A stretch of 64,000 bases of DNA from Halocatena pleomorpha (lineage in GTDB: Archaea > Halobacteriota > Halobacteria > Halobacteriales > Haloarculaceae): contig NZ_RRCH01000003.1 in NCBI RefSeq assembly GCF_003862495.1, positions 186,001 to 250,000 of the forward strand. The letters run 5' to 3'. Shown here one piece after another: positions 25,184-33,427 of the stretch. The position numbers and the translations under genes were made by a program. Positions within the stretch are counted from its first letter, which is position 1, and every line of letters starts with the position of its first letter. The notes beneath the pieces are model-generated. The model had not been told where the DNA came from. It worked only from the letters and a program-made list of their open reading frames with translations, and searched no databases.

Positions 25184-25300
25184 TTACACGATATCGTACT
25201 CGGCCAACACCACGTACAGCTCGTATAGAAAGATAAGACAGACGAGCGCGATCGACCCCCACGTCACCACCGTGAAGACGGTCGGCCCGATCGTGATCAT
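25184..25300 (-). CDS. 38-residue single-helix membrane peptide coupled to the symporter
   Basis: Short open frame starting MITIGPTVFTVVTWGSIALV and continuing through one membrane helix (about residues 8-31) to a short acidic tail (AEYDIV). Its ATG overlaps the TGA of the symporter gene as ATGA, so the two are translationally coupled. Small membrane subunits (for example DUF3311 or DUF4212 proteins) accompany many sodium:solute symporters, usually encoded upstream. This one is downstream and shorter. Likely an accessory subunit; no family match made. Confidence 0.6.
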   Translation of the reverse strand: MITIGPTVFTVVTWGSIALVCLIFLYELYVVLAEYDIV

Positions 25301-26793
25301 CGCTCATCACCGCCAGTATCATCGACACCGTGATCGAACCGCGTAATCGTTCGGTCGAGCCGATCGAAATCGATCCGCGATCGTCCGACGGCCGCAGCCA
25401 GGGCCGTCACACCGCCCGACACGATCGCGGCACCCAGAAACGACCTCAAATACGTCGCGGCTGGCAGGGACGGCTCCAGCGCCGACAGCAACGGCCGAGC
25501 GATCGGGAAGAACAACACCCCGACGAGCAATCCGGTGAGGCTCGCCAGCAACGCTCCGTGGCCGGACAGCCGCCTCGCGTACAGTCCGGTCAGCAAGGGG
25601 ATGAACGTCGCCACAGCGAGCAGATCGGCCACGAAAAAGAGTGTGAGCACGCTGTACCCCTGTGCGCCGATCACGATGGCCGCCAGCGCGACGATCACCG
25701 TCAGCACGCGCGCGCTGGTGGTGAGCGTCTTCTCGCCTGGATCGAGAATTCGAGGGAGATCGGCGGTTACGATGCTCGAAATAGCGTTGAACAGCGTGTC
25801 TGCGCTACTCATCACGAGCAACACAGCGAGGATCACGATCCCCAGAACAGCTGTGTCGGGAAACACCTCCGTGGTCACGAGAAAGAAGGCGATGCTCGCA
25901 TTGCCCTCCACCAAACCGAGGCCTTGCGCAGCCAATCCGAACAACCCGGCAACGAATATCATCGGGACGACCGCGACGGCCGTCACGAGAAACGACCGTG
26001 TGAGCACCCGTTTGTTTTCGGCCGCGTAGACGCGCTGCCACCACGCTTGATTCAACATCTCCGCTCCGAGCACTGAGACGGCGATGTAGACGCCTGATTC
26101 CACACCGACAGCAAAGCCCAGATCTAACAGCTGCGGATTCGACGCCACAACGCTCTCGTAGACGGCGCGGGTTCCGCCGAGTTCAAGCAGCGCAACACCG
26201 AAGCTAACCGCAAGCAGCGGGAGGATCACCAACGCTTGGACAGTATCGGTGAAAATACTCGCTCGGAGTCCACCATACGTGGTGTACGCGAGAACGAACC
26301 CACCGATCAACAGCGCAGTTTGCCACATTGGGACGCCTGCGACCAACGACAACGCCCCCGTGATACCCGTCATCTCCGCCGCCAGAAACACGAACATGTA
26401 CCCCACGCTCACAAGGAGCACGTATCCGTACATCAGCCGACCAAACCGGGCGTACGTATACTCCGTCAGTGTGTGGCCCGCAGGGATCAGTTCTCGGATG
26501 CGCGGCCCGATCACCGCGTAAATCACCATCGGAACGGCACTCCCGACCGCGTATCCTAAGACAGCGGTGATACCGCCGAACGCAGCGCCCGCCTCTGCGG
26601 GCGATAGCAGGATCCACGCGCCCATGCTTGACGCGACGAGCGTCGCTGTGAGCGTCCCCGTCCCGGCGCTGTCTCTCGCACTGATGTAATCTTCCACGCT
26701 GCCGATCCGGCCACGCACGAACCACATCCCGACCACCGATACCCCACCCACCACGAGCGCGGTCACACCGAGCGCGACCGACGAGGAAATCAC
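25297..26793 (-). CDS. Sodium:solute symporter (SSS family)
   Basis: Polytopic transporter of 498 residues with about 13 membrane helices and the LeuT-like SSS pattern: an N-terminal GRIGSVEDYISARDSAG segment, the conserved YTYARFGRLMYG near residue 120 and AEMLNQAWWQRVYAAEN near 245. It couples uptake of an organic solute (amino acid, proline/panthothenate-type or organic acid) to sodium. The substrate cannot be told. GTG start at 26793 with a GGTGGT tract about 8 bases before it. Forms an ATGA-coupled pair with the 38-residue peptide. Confidence 0.9.
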   Translation of the reverse strand: MISSSVALGVTALVVGGVSVVGMWFVRGRIGSVEDYISARDSAGTGTLTATLVASSMGAWILLSPAEAGAAFGGITAVLGYAVGSAVPMVIYAVIGPRIRELIPAGHTLTEYTYARFGRLMYGYVLLVSVGYMFVFLAAEMTGITGALSLVAGVPMWQTALLIGGFVLAYTTYGGLRASIFTDTVQALVILPLLAVSFGVALLELGGTRAVYESVVASNPQLLDLGFAVGVESGVYIAVSVLGAEMLNQAWWQRVYAAENKRVLTRSFLVTAVAVVPMIFVAGLFGLAAQGLGLVEGNASIAFFLVTTEVFPDTAVLGIVILAVLLVMSSADTLFNAISSIVTADLPRILDPGEKTLTTSARVLTVIVALAAIVIGAQGYSVLTLFFVADLLAVATFIPLLTGLYARRLSGHGALLASLTGLLVGVLFFPIARPLLSALEPSLPAATYLRSFLGAAIVSGGVTALAAAVGRSRIDFDRLDRTITRFDHGVDDTGGDER

Positions 26794-26990
26794 TCACGAC
26801 CACCTCTCAGAATCATTACTCGGTGATATTTACCGCTGATACATAGATGTGGTGACTGCGATCGTAGGCGACGAAACATTCATATTGTTGGTCGATACCA
26901 CACCCCACCATGTTCGGTTCGTTCCAGTTCGGATAACTGACGTTCATCGTCACGCAGTCAATCGGTTTTTCGCCTCCAGAGAGCGAAACA

Positions 26991-26997
26991 TTTATAT
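26991..26997 (+). promoter_or_regulatory. Upstream TFB promoter: BRE plus TTTATAT box
   Basis: GCGAAACA followed by TTTATAT looks like a strong BRE/TATA pair about 94 bases before the tfb ATG. An inverted repeat TTTCGC (26968-26973) / GCGAAA (26983-26988) covers the BRE, a possible autoregulatory site. Confidence 0.5.
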
Positions 26998-27050
26998 GCC
27001 TTACGGACTTACGGTGGGTAAGGCGATAGGTGCGGTCGACGGGTTCCTGA

Positions 27051-27058
27051 TTTATTTA
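27051..27058 (+). promoter_or_regulatory. Proximal TFB promoter (TTTATTTA)
   Basis: Centred about 33 bases before the ATG at 27088, giving a nearly leaderless transcript. With the box at 26991 this gene may have two promoters. Confidence 0.5.
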
Positions 27059-27087
27059 CCCGCGAGCCGCGCCCATCAGATATAATC

Positions 27088-28068
27088 ATGAGTGATACGA
27101 CAATCCGAGAATACACGGAAGAGTCGAGAGAATCGACCACTGAACGGGAGGACGAAGAGGAACAAGAGTCAGTCTCGACGTGTCCGGAGTGTGGCGGTCG
27201 ATTGATAACCGACAGCGAACACGGAGAGACCATTTGTGAGGAGTGTGGGCTGGTTGTTGAGGAGGACTCAATAGACCACGGTCCGGAGTGGCGGGCATTC
27301 GACGCCCAAGAGAAAGACGAGAAGAGCCGTGTTGGTGCGCCGACCACCACGATGATGCACGATAAGGGGTTGTCGACGAACATCGGGTGGCAGAACAAGG
27401 ACGCCTACGGCAACTCACTGTCATCGCGCCAGCGCCAGAAGATGCAGCGGCTACGCACCTGGAACGAGCGCTTTCGGACGCGGGACTCCAAAGAGCGCAA
27501 CCTGAAACAGGCGCTGGGTGAGATCGATCGGATGGCGTCGGCACTCGGCCTTCCCGAAACCGTCCGCGAGACCGCGAGCGTCATCTACCGGCGTGCGCTG
27601 TCGGACAACCTCTTGCCGGGGCGGTCGATCGAGGGCGTCGCTACTGCGGCATTGTACGCTGCCGCTCGTCAAGCCGGTACGCCACGGAGCCTCGATGAGA
27701 TCACGATGGTGTCCCGAGTCGATAAGATGGAGCTGACGCGAACCTACCGGTACGTGGTGCGCCAACTCAACCTCGAAATCAAGCCAGCCGACCCCGAGAG
27801 CTACGTCCCTCGGTTCGCCAGCGATCTCGACCTCACTGAAGAGGTCACGCGCCGTTCTCGGGACCTCATCAGCAACGCTCGTGAAGCGGGAATCCTCAGC
27901 GGCAAAAGCCCGGTCGGACTGGCAGCGGCAGCGATCTACGCCGCGTCACTGCTGTGCAATCAGAAGGTCACCCAAAGCGAAGTGTCAGATGTTGCCAACA
28001 TCTCCGAGGTCACGATCCGGAACCGCTACAAGGAGATCCTCGAAGCGGATGCCAATCCGACAGCCTAA
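27088..28068 (+). CDS. tfb: Transcription initiation factor IIB
   Basis: Archaeal TFB of 326 residues that bridges TBP on the promoter to RNA polymerase. After an acidic 30-residue lead comes the zinc ribbon (CPECGG, CEECGLVVEE) at about 31-60. The B-reader/B-linker region has DKGLSTNIGW and SSRQRQKMQRLRTW. Two cyclin repeats cover about 125-215 and 225-305, the second ending with the recognition helix SEVTIRNRYKEI. Haloarchaea carry many TFB paralogues; which one this is cannot be said. Two candidate promoters lie upstream. Confidence 0.95.
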   Translation: MSDTTIREYTEESRESTTEREDEEEQESVSTCPECGGRLITDSEHGETICEECGLVVEEDSIDHGPEWRAFDAQEKDEKSRVGAPTTTMMHDKGLSTNIGWQNKDAYGNSLSSRQRQKMQRLRTWNERFRTRDSKERNLKQALGEIDRMASALGLPETVRETASVIYRRALSDNLLPGRSIEGVATAALYAAARQAGTPRSLDEITMVSRVDKMELTRTYRYVVRQLNLEIKPADPESYVPRFASDLDLTEEVTRRSRDLISNAREAGILSGKSPVGLAAAAIYAASLLCNQKVTQSEVSDVANISEVTIRNRYKEILEADANPTA

Positions 28069-28130
28069 ACTGACGTGTCTTCTCACACAAATAGTAGTGA
28101 AAGTGAAATTTTCTGAGTAGTTGGTCAACC

Positions 28131-28137
28131 TTTTTAG
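28131..28137 (+). promoter_or_regulatory. TATA-like box of the zinc-ribbon gene
   Basis: TTTTTAG centred about 27 bases before the ATG at 28161. Confidence 0.45.
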
Positions 28138-28160
28138 TACTGCGTGTACATCTTTCGAGT

Positions 28161-28343
28161 ATGCCGACAGAAACGTACGTGAGATTGCTTTGTCCGGAGT
28201 GTGGCAAGCAATGGACCGCATCACCGGGAGATCTGCCGACGCCCGGTACAACGTATCACTGCCCTGGTTGTCACGCGAGTCGACGTCTGTCGGAATTTGC
28301 GCGCACAGAGCACGAACTTGAGACACTCAAAACGTTCGGGTAG
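28161..28343 (+). CDS. Small zinc-ribbon protein
   Basis: Protein of 60 residues with two CxxC knuckles (LCPECGKQW and HCPGCHAS) about 22 residues apart, giving one zinc ribbon. The short C-terminal helix is acidic (ARTEHELETLKTF). Similar small zinc proteins are common in haloarchaea (a family I recall as DUF7836). Possible nucleic-acid or protein contact; function unknown. It has its own leaderless promoter. Confidence 0.75.
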   Translation: MPTETYVRLLCPECGKQWTASPGDLPTPGTTYHCPGCHASRRLSEFARTEHELETLKTFG

Positions 28344-28549
28344 GTCTAGCATATAGACACGTTTCTAGCAACTACCGAGCACTATATTGATATACATTGT
28401 TTGATGAATCGATCTTCTTTCTTTCCACTGCTTAATCGCCAGAAGGATGAAACCCCTTTGAGCAGGCGCCACAGGGCTTCTATCGCAGACAAATGGTAAC
28501 GTGTCTCAGGGTAATACTATATGCCCGGAGTTACTATGTGTTTCCGACC

Positions 28550-28789
28550 ATGAAAAAGCAGGAACTGATCCACCTTCACGGTCTGCTTGCAGAGGTATGC
28601 AACCACTACGAACTTCGAAGCGAGAACGCTGTTGATCATACGGCATACGACGAACTCGGTGTGCAGCCGACATCTATTCACAAATCGAAAACTGACCACA
28701 AAGAGGCTGTTTTTGCGTTGGCTGAAGGGATTACGGGCGAAATAACGACCGTCGAAGACGAGCAGCCCATCTCAGCAACTGCTGACTGA
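28550..28789 (+). CDS. UPF0058 family protein
   Basis: Archaeal protein of 79 residues. The opening MKKQELIHLHGLLAEVCNHY is the UPF0058 signature, then YDELGVQPTSIHKSKTDHKE and a helix. Small helical protein of unknown function, possibly a nucleic-acid-associated factor. A TATA-like ACTATATG at 28516-28523 lies about 30 bases upstream and supports this start over the earlier frame. Confidence 0.88.
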   Translation: MKKQELIHLHGLLAEVCNHYELRSENAVDHTAYDELGVQPTSIHKSKTDHKEAVFALAEGITGEITTVEDEQPISATAD

Positions 28790-29051
28790 TATCGCCACCC
28801 AGTATTCTGCGGATACCGACACCGACTGACAGTGCATTCTCCGATTGTGGATCCGTTCATCACGAAGTAGCATCATCCTACCGATAGTACGGGCAGGATA
28901 CATCAGATTATGTAATGATAATTCATCAACAGTCGAGAAATACGCGTCTCATCCGATCGGTTCGAACAGCGGTTCCGCTCTGGGGTCACCTGCTTGTTAA
29001 CCGTTCGTTTTGTGCGCCGCTCACGATGTCGTTCGCCGTCGAGTGTGACGG

Positions 29052-29522
29052 TCAGTTCTCCTCCATCAGATCTTGGAAATCTGGGAGCAGATCCTCGTCA
29101 TCTGTCTCTTCGGCTTTGTTGGTCTCTGCGGACGTCTCTCCGGAATCAGACTCCGATTCGGAGTCGGAGTCGGAGTCGGAATCGGAATCGATCGTTTCGA
29201 CGTCGATGATGTCGAGCGGTACCTTCTGCATTCGCTGGCCGATCTCTTTGCGTGCGATGCGCGATGCGTGCTCTTCGTCTTCGACGTTGAACACCGTCAT
29301 TTCGAGTTCGAGGGCGACTAAGGCCTCGTCAGCGGCGACGAACGCCGGCTCCATCTCCTCGCCACAATGCGGACACGAACGCGTTCCCATCGAGATCTCG
29401 ACGTAGTTGAGATCGGGATTGAGCATGTCCCCTGTCTTCGAAATCGCGATGCGCACGGCTTCATCGGCGGAACCGACATCGTAGACGGGTATTGCCGCCT
29501 CGACGACGACACGACAGTCCAT
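29052..29522 (-). CDS. DUF555 (UPF0212) family protein with a Ser-Asp repeat tail
   Basis: Protein of 156 residues. The core (about 1-110) matches the archaeal DUF555 family, with CPHCGEEMEPAFV as a zinc-binding CxxC pair near residue 50 and EDEEHASRIARKEIG. The C-terminus carries an SD/SE repeat (SDSDSDSDSESESDSG) then an acidic end (DLLPDFQDLMEEN). The tail is longer and more repetitive than the core needs. Function unknown. Divergent from the OGG gene with 77 bases between. Confidence 0.85.
   Translation of the reverse strand: MDCRVVVEAAIPVYDVGSADEAVRIAISKTGDMLNPDLNYVEISMGTRSCPHCGEEMEPAFVAADEALVALELEMTVFNVEDEEHASRIARKEIGQRMQKVPLDIIDVETIDSDSDSDSDSESESDSGETSAETNKAEETDDEDLLPDFQDLMEEN
29141..29190 (+). 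repeat. Tandem hexamer-like repeat (GAGTCG/GAATCG) coding a Ser-Asp/Glu tract
   Basis: About eight imperfect copies of a six-base unit inside the DUF555 gene, coding Ser-Asp and Ser-Glu dipeptides on the minus strand. Copy number is prone to slippage. Confidence 0.6.
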
Positions 29523-29599
29523 AGTTCCTTTTCGCTGTCTGACCGTATGAACCTTCGCCTCGATCGAAAGCTCGAAAACCTCATCGATCGTTACTGGGG

Positions 29600-30523
29600 A
29601 TGATGGAGCAGGGCGTCATCTCGCTCGATTCTGTCGGCGCGTTCGATCTCCAATCGACGGTTGAGAGCGGACAGAGCTACACGTGGTCGCGCGAGGATGG
29701 ACGGATGTATGACCAAACACACACGTACGGCGGGTCTGCGTGGTACTCTACTGTGCTTCCTGCGACGATGGTCGGTCAGCCCGCCGTCGTCCGCGTCCGG
29801 CAACGCGATGGACGGCTGGAGTGGGAATCGACGATCGACGCCCACGAGCCGCTTGTGGATCTCCTCCGTCTCGATGATAATCTCGACGCGATCATGGATG
29901 AGACGGCAGACGAACCGCTGATTCGGGAGGCATACGAGGCGTACCGGGGACTACGTCTCGTTCGCGATCCCCCGTTTTCCTCGCTTGTCTCGTTCATCTG
30001 CTCGGCACAGATGCGGGTGTCGCGCATTCACGAGATGCAACGTTCGCTCGCCCGTGCGTTCGGAGATCCAGTCGAATTCGACGGACAGACGTACCACGCG
30101 TTTCCGACGCCCAAGCAGCTGGCAACTGCGACAGAAGCCGAACTCCGTGAACTCAAGCTCGGCTACCGAGCACCGTACGTTGTGGCGACCGCAGAGATGG
30201 TCGCAAACGGGGAACTCCACCCTACAGACGTGATCGACATGGATTATGAACAGGCACGAGAACGCCTCACAGAGTTCGTCGGTGTGGGACAGAAGGTTGC
30301 TGACTGCGTGCTGTTGTTCTCATTGGACTTCCTCCAAGCCGTCCCACTCGATACGTGGATCCGAGGCGCGATCGCCGATCAGTTCCCTGACTGCGACCGC
30401 GACAGCTATACGGAGATGTCGCGGGCGATTCGGGAGCGATTCGGGGCGGAGTACGCGGGCTACGCGCAAACGTACGTGTTCCACTACCTCCGAGAAGCCG
30501 AGGAGACAGACGTTGCGGCATAA
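29600..30523 (+). CDS. ogg: 8-oxoguanine DNA glycosylase, HhH-GPD family
   Basis: Base-excision repair enzyme of 307 residues that removes oxidised guanine and can nick the strand. An N-terminal OGG-type domain (FDLQSTVESGQSYTWSR) precedes the helix-hairpin-helix-GPD module (LKLGYRAPYVV, EFVGVGQKVADCVLLFSLD), with the catalytic Lys near residue 230 and the essential Asp near 248 (AVPLDTWI). A second Met directly follows the first. Divergent from the DUF555 gene and upstream of acylphosphatase in the same orientation. Confidence 0.92.
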   Translation: MMEQGVISLDSVGAFDLQSTVESGQSYTWSREDGRMYDQTHTYGGSAWYSTVLPATMVGQPAVVRVRQRDGRLEWESTIDAHEPLVDLLRLDDNLDAIMDETADEPLIREAYEAYRGLRLVRDPPFSSLVSFICSAQMRVSRIHEMQRSLARAFGDPVEFDGQTYHAFPTPKQLATATEAELRELKLGYRAPYVVATAEMVANGELHPTDVIDMDYEQARERLTEFVGVGQKVADCVLLFSLDFLQAVPLDTWIRGAIADQFPDCDRDSYTEMSRAIRERFGAEYAGYAQTYVFHYLREAEETDVAA

Positions 30524-30572
30524 ACAGGAGATGTCCCCGACGGTTTTGTTCGTTCGGACGGAATCACCCAGC

Positions 30573-30851
30573 ATGTCCGACCGAACACGTGCACACGTTT
30601 TTGTCTCGGGACGGGTCCAAGGCGTGTATTATCGTGCGACGACGCGCGAAGCGGCTACCGAGCGGGGCGTCGACGGCTGGGTGAAGAACTTGGACGACGG
30701 CCGCGTCGAAGCAGTGTTTGAGGGACCCTCCGGCGCGGTTGAGTCGATGGTCGAGTGGTGTCACACAGGAAGCACACGGGCTGATGTGAACGACGTGACT
30801 GTCGAATACGGCGATCCCGAGGGTGTTGCGGGCTTTCAGGTCCGGCGATAA
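30573..30851 (+). CDS. acyP: Acylphosphatase
   Basis: Small enzyme of 92 residues hydrolysing acyl phosphates. Signature VSGRVQGVYYRATTREAA (phosphate-binding Arg near residue 20) and GWVKNLDDGRVEAVFEG with the catalytic Asn. Start 30573 is chosen because the family begins immediately after it; the longer open frame upstream is a shadow of the OGG gene. It lies 49 bases after OGG. Confidence 0.93.
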   Translation: MSDRTRAHVFVSGRVQGVYYRATTREAATERGVDGWVKNLDDGRVEAVFEGPSGAVESMVEWCHTGSTRADVNDVTVEYGDPEGVAGFQVRR

Positions 30852-30873
30852 CGCGGTCCGACGGCCCCGTAGG

Positions 30874-30878
30874 TTTAA
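30874..30878 (+). promoter_or_regulatory. TATA-like box (TTTAA) of the NAD(P)HX repair gene
   Basis: Within GGTTTAACC, about 28 bases before the ATG at 30904. Confidence 0.4.
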
Positions 30879-30903
30879 CCCCCGAGCAAGCAAACGTCCG
30901 GCC

Positions 30904-32337
30904 ATGATTACGATCGAAGAGATGGCCGTCGTGGACGCGAACGCGGCCGCACTCGGTGTTCCCCGAAAGCAGCTGATGGAATCGAGCGGCCGTGCTGTCG
31001 CCCGTGTCGTTCGAGAGCATGCCGAACCCGATGACGATGTCGTGATCGTTGCAGGCCGAGGAAACAACGGTGGAGATAGCTTCGTGGCTACGCGGTTTCT
31101 CGACGCGTACGATCCGACGGTGTTGTTGCTCGGGCGTGCAAAAACGATCAGCACGGAGATCAGCTGGGAGAATTGGGTGGCCCTCAATCGAGGGGAGTAC
31201 GACATCCGTGAGGCGCGTGATTCGCGTGATCTCGACCTCGGAACCCCGGATCTCATCGTGGACGGAATCCTCGGAACCGGCGTGCGAGGCGCGCCCCGTG
31301 AACCCGCGCACACGGCGATCGAACGGATCAACGAGAGCGACGGAACGGTTGTCTCCGTCGACGTTCCGTCCGGGATGGACGCGAACAGTGGCACCGTAGC
31401 CTCCGTCGCCGTCGATGCGGATCACACGGTCACGTTCCACGACATGAAACCAGGATTGGAGTCACCAGAGCAGTCAGTGACGGTTGCCGACATTGGGATC
31501 CCTGCGATGGCTGACACACTCGTCGAGCGCGGTGATCTGCTCCGACTTGGACGAGCCCCAAACAGCCACAAAGGAGACAACGGAACCGTACTCGTTATCG
31601 GCGGCGGTCCGTACACGGGCGCGCCGGCACTGACCGCACAGGCTGCGCTGGCCGCCGGTGCTGACATCGTCCGGGTTGCCTGTCCCACCGCGGTGGCGGA
31701 GACCGTGCAGAGCTTCAACGAAGGCCTCATCACGACGCCACTGACCGGTGACCGGTTGGATTCCGACCACGTCACATCACTCCTCGAAGCGGCTGCTGAG
31801 GTTGATGTCGCCGTTCTCGGTCCCGGATTGGGTGCCCACGATGAGTCACTGGCTGCCGCCCAATCGTTCATTTCCTCGTTCGATGGTACGTGTGTCGTCG
31901 ACGCCGATCCTCTCGGTGTGGTCCCCGACGCGGCTGATACCGACGCGTCGCTCGTCTGCACCCCACACGCTGGCGAATTCCGGCGCATGGGTGGAGATCC
32001 GAGCGACAGCTGGCGCGACCGGATGGACGATGTCCGAACGCTTGCGACGGATCTCGGTGTGACAGTGTTATTGAAAGGACGATACGACGTGATTGCCGAT
32101 GGATCTACCGGACGAACGCGCGTCAACCGCAGCGGAACGCCCGAAATGACCGTCGGCGGAACGGGCGACGTGCTCGCGGGTATCGTCGGGGCGTTCGCGT
32201 CGGTTCTCGATCCGATCCACGCCGCCGCGATCGGCGCGTACATCAACGGCCGGGCCGGTGAGCGAGCCAGCAACGAACGAGCATCGATCTCCCCACTCGA
32301 TCTCATCGAAAACGTTCCGGTGGTGCTAGACGCGTGA
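30904..32337 (+). CDS. nnr: Bifunctional NAD(P)H-hydrate epimerase / ADP-dependent dehydratase
   Basis: Repairs damaged hydrated NAD(P)H. The N-terminal YjeF epimerase domain (about 1-215) shows GRGNNGGDSFVATR and LIVDGILGTGVRG. The C-terminal carbohydrate-kinase-like dehydratase (about 230-477) shows HKGDNGTVLVIGGG, LGPGLG, TPHAGEFRRM and MTVGGTGDVLAGIVGAF near 410. The length is normal for the fused enzyme. Start 30904 is supported by the TTTAA box. Its stop overlaps the moaC start (GTGA), so the two are coupled. Confidence 0.95.
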   Translation: MITIEEMAVVDANAAALGVPRKQLMESSGRAVARVVREHAEPDDDVVIVAGRGNNGGDSFVATRFLDAYDPTVLLLGRAKTISTEISWENWVALNRGEYDIREARDSRDLDLGTPDLIVDGILGTGVRGAPREPAHTAIERINESDGTVVSVDVPSGMDANSGTVASVAVDADHTVTFHDMKPGLESPEQSVTVADIGIPAMADTLVERGDLLRLGRAPNSHKGDNGTVLVIGGGPYTGAPALTAQAALAAGADIVRVACPTAVAETVQSFNEGLITTPLTGDRLDSDHVTSLLEAAAEVDVAVLGPGLGAHDESLAAAQSFISSFDGTCVVDADPLGVVPDAADTDASLVCTPHAGEFRRMGGDPSDSWRDRMDDVRTLATDLGVTVLLKGRYDVIADGSTGRTRVNRSGTPEMTVGGTGDVLAGIVGAFASVLDPIHAAAIGAYINGRAGERASNERASISPLDLIENVPVVLDA

Positions 32338-32813
32338 CCGATGCGTTCTCACACATTGATGATGAGCGCTCGGTCCAGATGGTCGACGTGGGTCGAAAGC
32401 CCGATACAAAACGCCGAGCGGTCGCCACTGGAACCATCGAGCTTCGACCATCGACTGTCGACGCCGTCCATGCCGACGAGATCGGAAAGGGGAACGTTCT
32501 GGCGACCGCCCGCGTCGGAGCAGTCCAAGCGGTCAAGCACACGTGGGAGTCGATCCCGATGTGTCACCAGATTCCGATCACGAACGTCGACACCGACTTC
32601 GAAGTAGCAGAGGACCGACTGTCGCTGACGGTCGCCGTCGAAACCATTGGCAAAACCGGCTGCGAGATGGAGGCACTCACCGGCGTTACGACCGGGCTGA
32701 ACGTCGTCTGGGACATGGTGAAAGCCGCCGAAAAAGACGAGCACGGCGAGTACCCCACCACCCGGATCAAGGACGTGCACGTCCACAGCAAGGAGAAAAC
32801 GACGATCGAGTGA
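32334..32813 (+). CDS. moaC: Cyclic pyranopterin monophosphate synthase
   Basis: MoaC, second step of molybdenum cofactor synthesis, acting with MoaA on GTP-derived intermediate. Motifs: VQMVDVGRKPDTKRRAVATG, then IGKGNVLATARVGAVQA, MCHQIPITNVDTDF and KTGCEMEALTGVTTGL. 159 residues, GTG start overlapping the previous stop. It joins ModA, ModE and the MobA-like gene elsewhere in the window as part of molybdenum metabolism, but the genes are not clustered together. Confidence 0.94.
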   Translation: MTDAFSHIDDERSVQMVDVGRKPDTKRRAVATGTIELRPSTVDAVHADEIGKGNVLATARVGAVQAVKHTWESIPMCHQIPITNVDTDFEVAEDRLSLTVAVETIGKTGCEMEALTGVTTGLNVVWDMVKAAEKDEHGEYPTTRIKDVHVHSKEKTTIE

Positions 32814-32837
32814 TGACACACGCGGCGGACGACGGTC

Positions 32838-33023
32838 TCAGTTCAGTCGCAATGGACCAGATCGGTCGTCACCAGCATCCGCGTCGAACAGTCGGAGAAA
32901 GACCGGTACGTAACTGAACCAGGCGAGGAGAATGTCAAGCGCTTTGACGGTGTTGCCACGCGCGATGCCGAGTGTCTTCTGAATCTCGCGGCCGGGAACC
33001 GTTTCAGTGGTGACAAACTCCAT
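32838..33023 (-). pseudogene. Truncated UPF0145 (YbjQ-like) gene
   Basis: The first 28 residues (FVTTETVPGREIQKTLGIAR, then GNTVKA) match the N-terminus of the UPF0145 heavy-metal-binding family, which is normally about 105 residues and continues with RNVGRDI. Here the match stops abruptly and 33 unrelated hydrophobic residues (LDILLAWFSYVPVFLRLF) follow before a stop. The promoter (TTTAATT, 33047-33054) is intact. This looks like a 3' deletion with a new tail; the product may still be made as a 61-residue protein. Confidence 0.6.
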
Positions 33024-33046
33024 GGTAGATATGTATTGTAAGGTAT

Positions 33047-33054
33047 AATTAAAC
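33047..33054 (-). promoter_or_regulatory. TATA box of the truncated UPF0145 gene
   Basis: Reads GTTTAATT on the minus strand, centred about 27 bases before the ATG at 33023. Confidence 0.45.
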
Positions 33055-33226
33055 GTTTGAATGAGTTCCAATCTGTTTCCGTATCGAACGGCGGCGTCCG
33101 TTCCGTGCGGTCGGTAAGAGCAACCTGTCCGTTGGAGCCGATGACGACAATATATATACAAATTCGGCCGTGGTCGTCCGGGTCGGAAATCAGGGTTTTT
33201 TTGTTGAATCGTGGGGTATGGGGGAT

Positions 33227-33418
33227 ATGGCATTCGATGAAGACGACACCGTGGTGTTACACGATCAACACAGCGAGCACGACGGTGACGTTGGGACGAT
33301 TACCCAAGTGATGGAGACGATGTTCGGTGACGCGACGTACACAGTGAGCTTCGAAGACGGACAGGAACAGGGCGTGCCGGAAGACGCTCTCGAACCTGCT
33401 TCGGATTCAGAGGAGTAA
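33227..33418 (+). CDS. DUF1918-like small protein
   Basis: Protein of 63 residues with an SH3-like beta barrel look: DDTVVLHDQHSEHDGDVGTI then TYTVSFEDGQEQGVPEDALE. This resembles DUF1918-type domains common in haloarchaea. Start 33227 (MAFDEDD) follows a GGGGGAT tract; an ATG nine bases upstream is the alternative. A TATA-like ATATATATAC at 33150-33159 implies a leader of some tens of bases. It is followed after nine bases by the RNA-binding protein gene. Confidence 0.75.
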   Translation: MAFDEDDTVVLHDQHSEHDGDVGTITQVMETMFGDATYTVSFEDGQEQGVPEDALEPASDSEE

Positions 33419-33427
33419 CGACCGGCC

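Noticed and set aside
25330-26076. 248-codon plus-strand open frame across the symporter
   Set aside because: Translation is Arg/Gln/His-rich without hydrophobic core, typical of the reverse of a membrane protein gene.
29141-29190. Hexamer repeat as a CRISPR or minisatellite locus
   Set aside because: No spacers; it is in-frame coding for Ser-Asp/Ser-Glu dipeptides of the DUF555 protein.
33170-33226. Longer N-terminus for the DUF1918-like protein
   Set aside because: The extra residues (VVRVGNQGFFVESWG) precede the family start and overlap a likely untranslated leader with a T-run.
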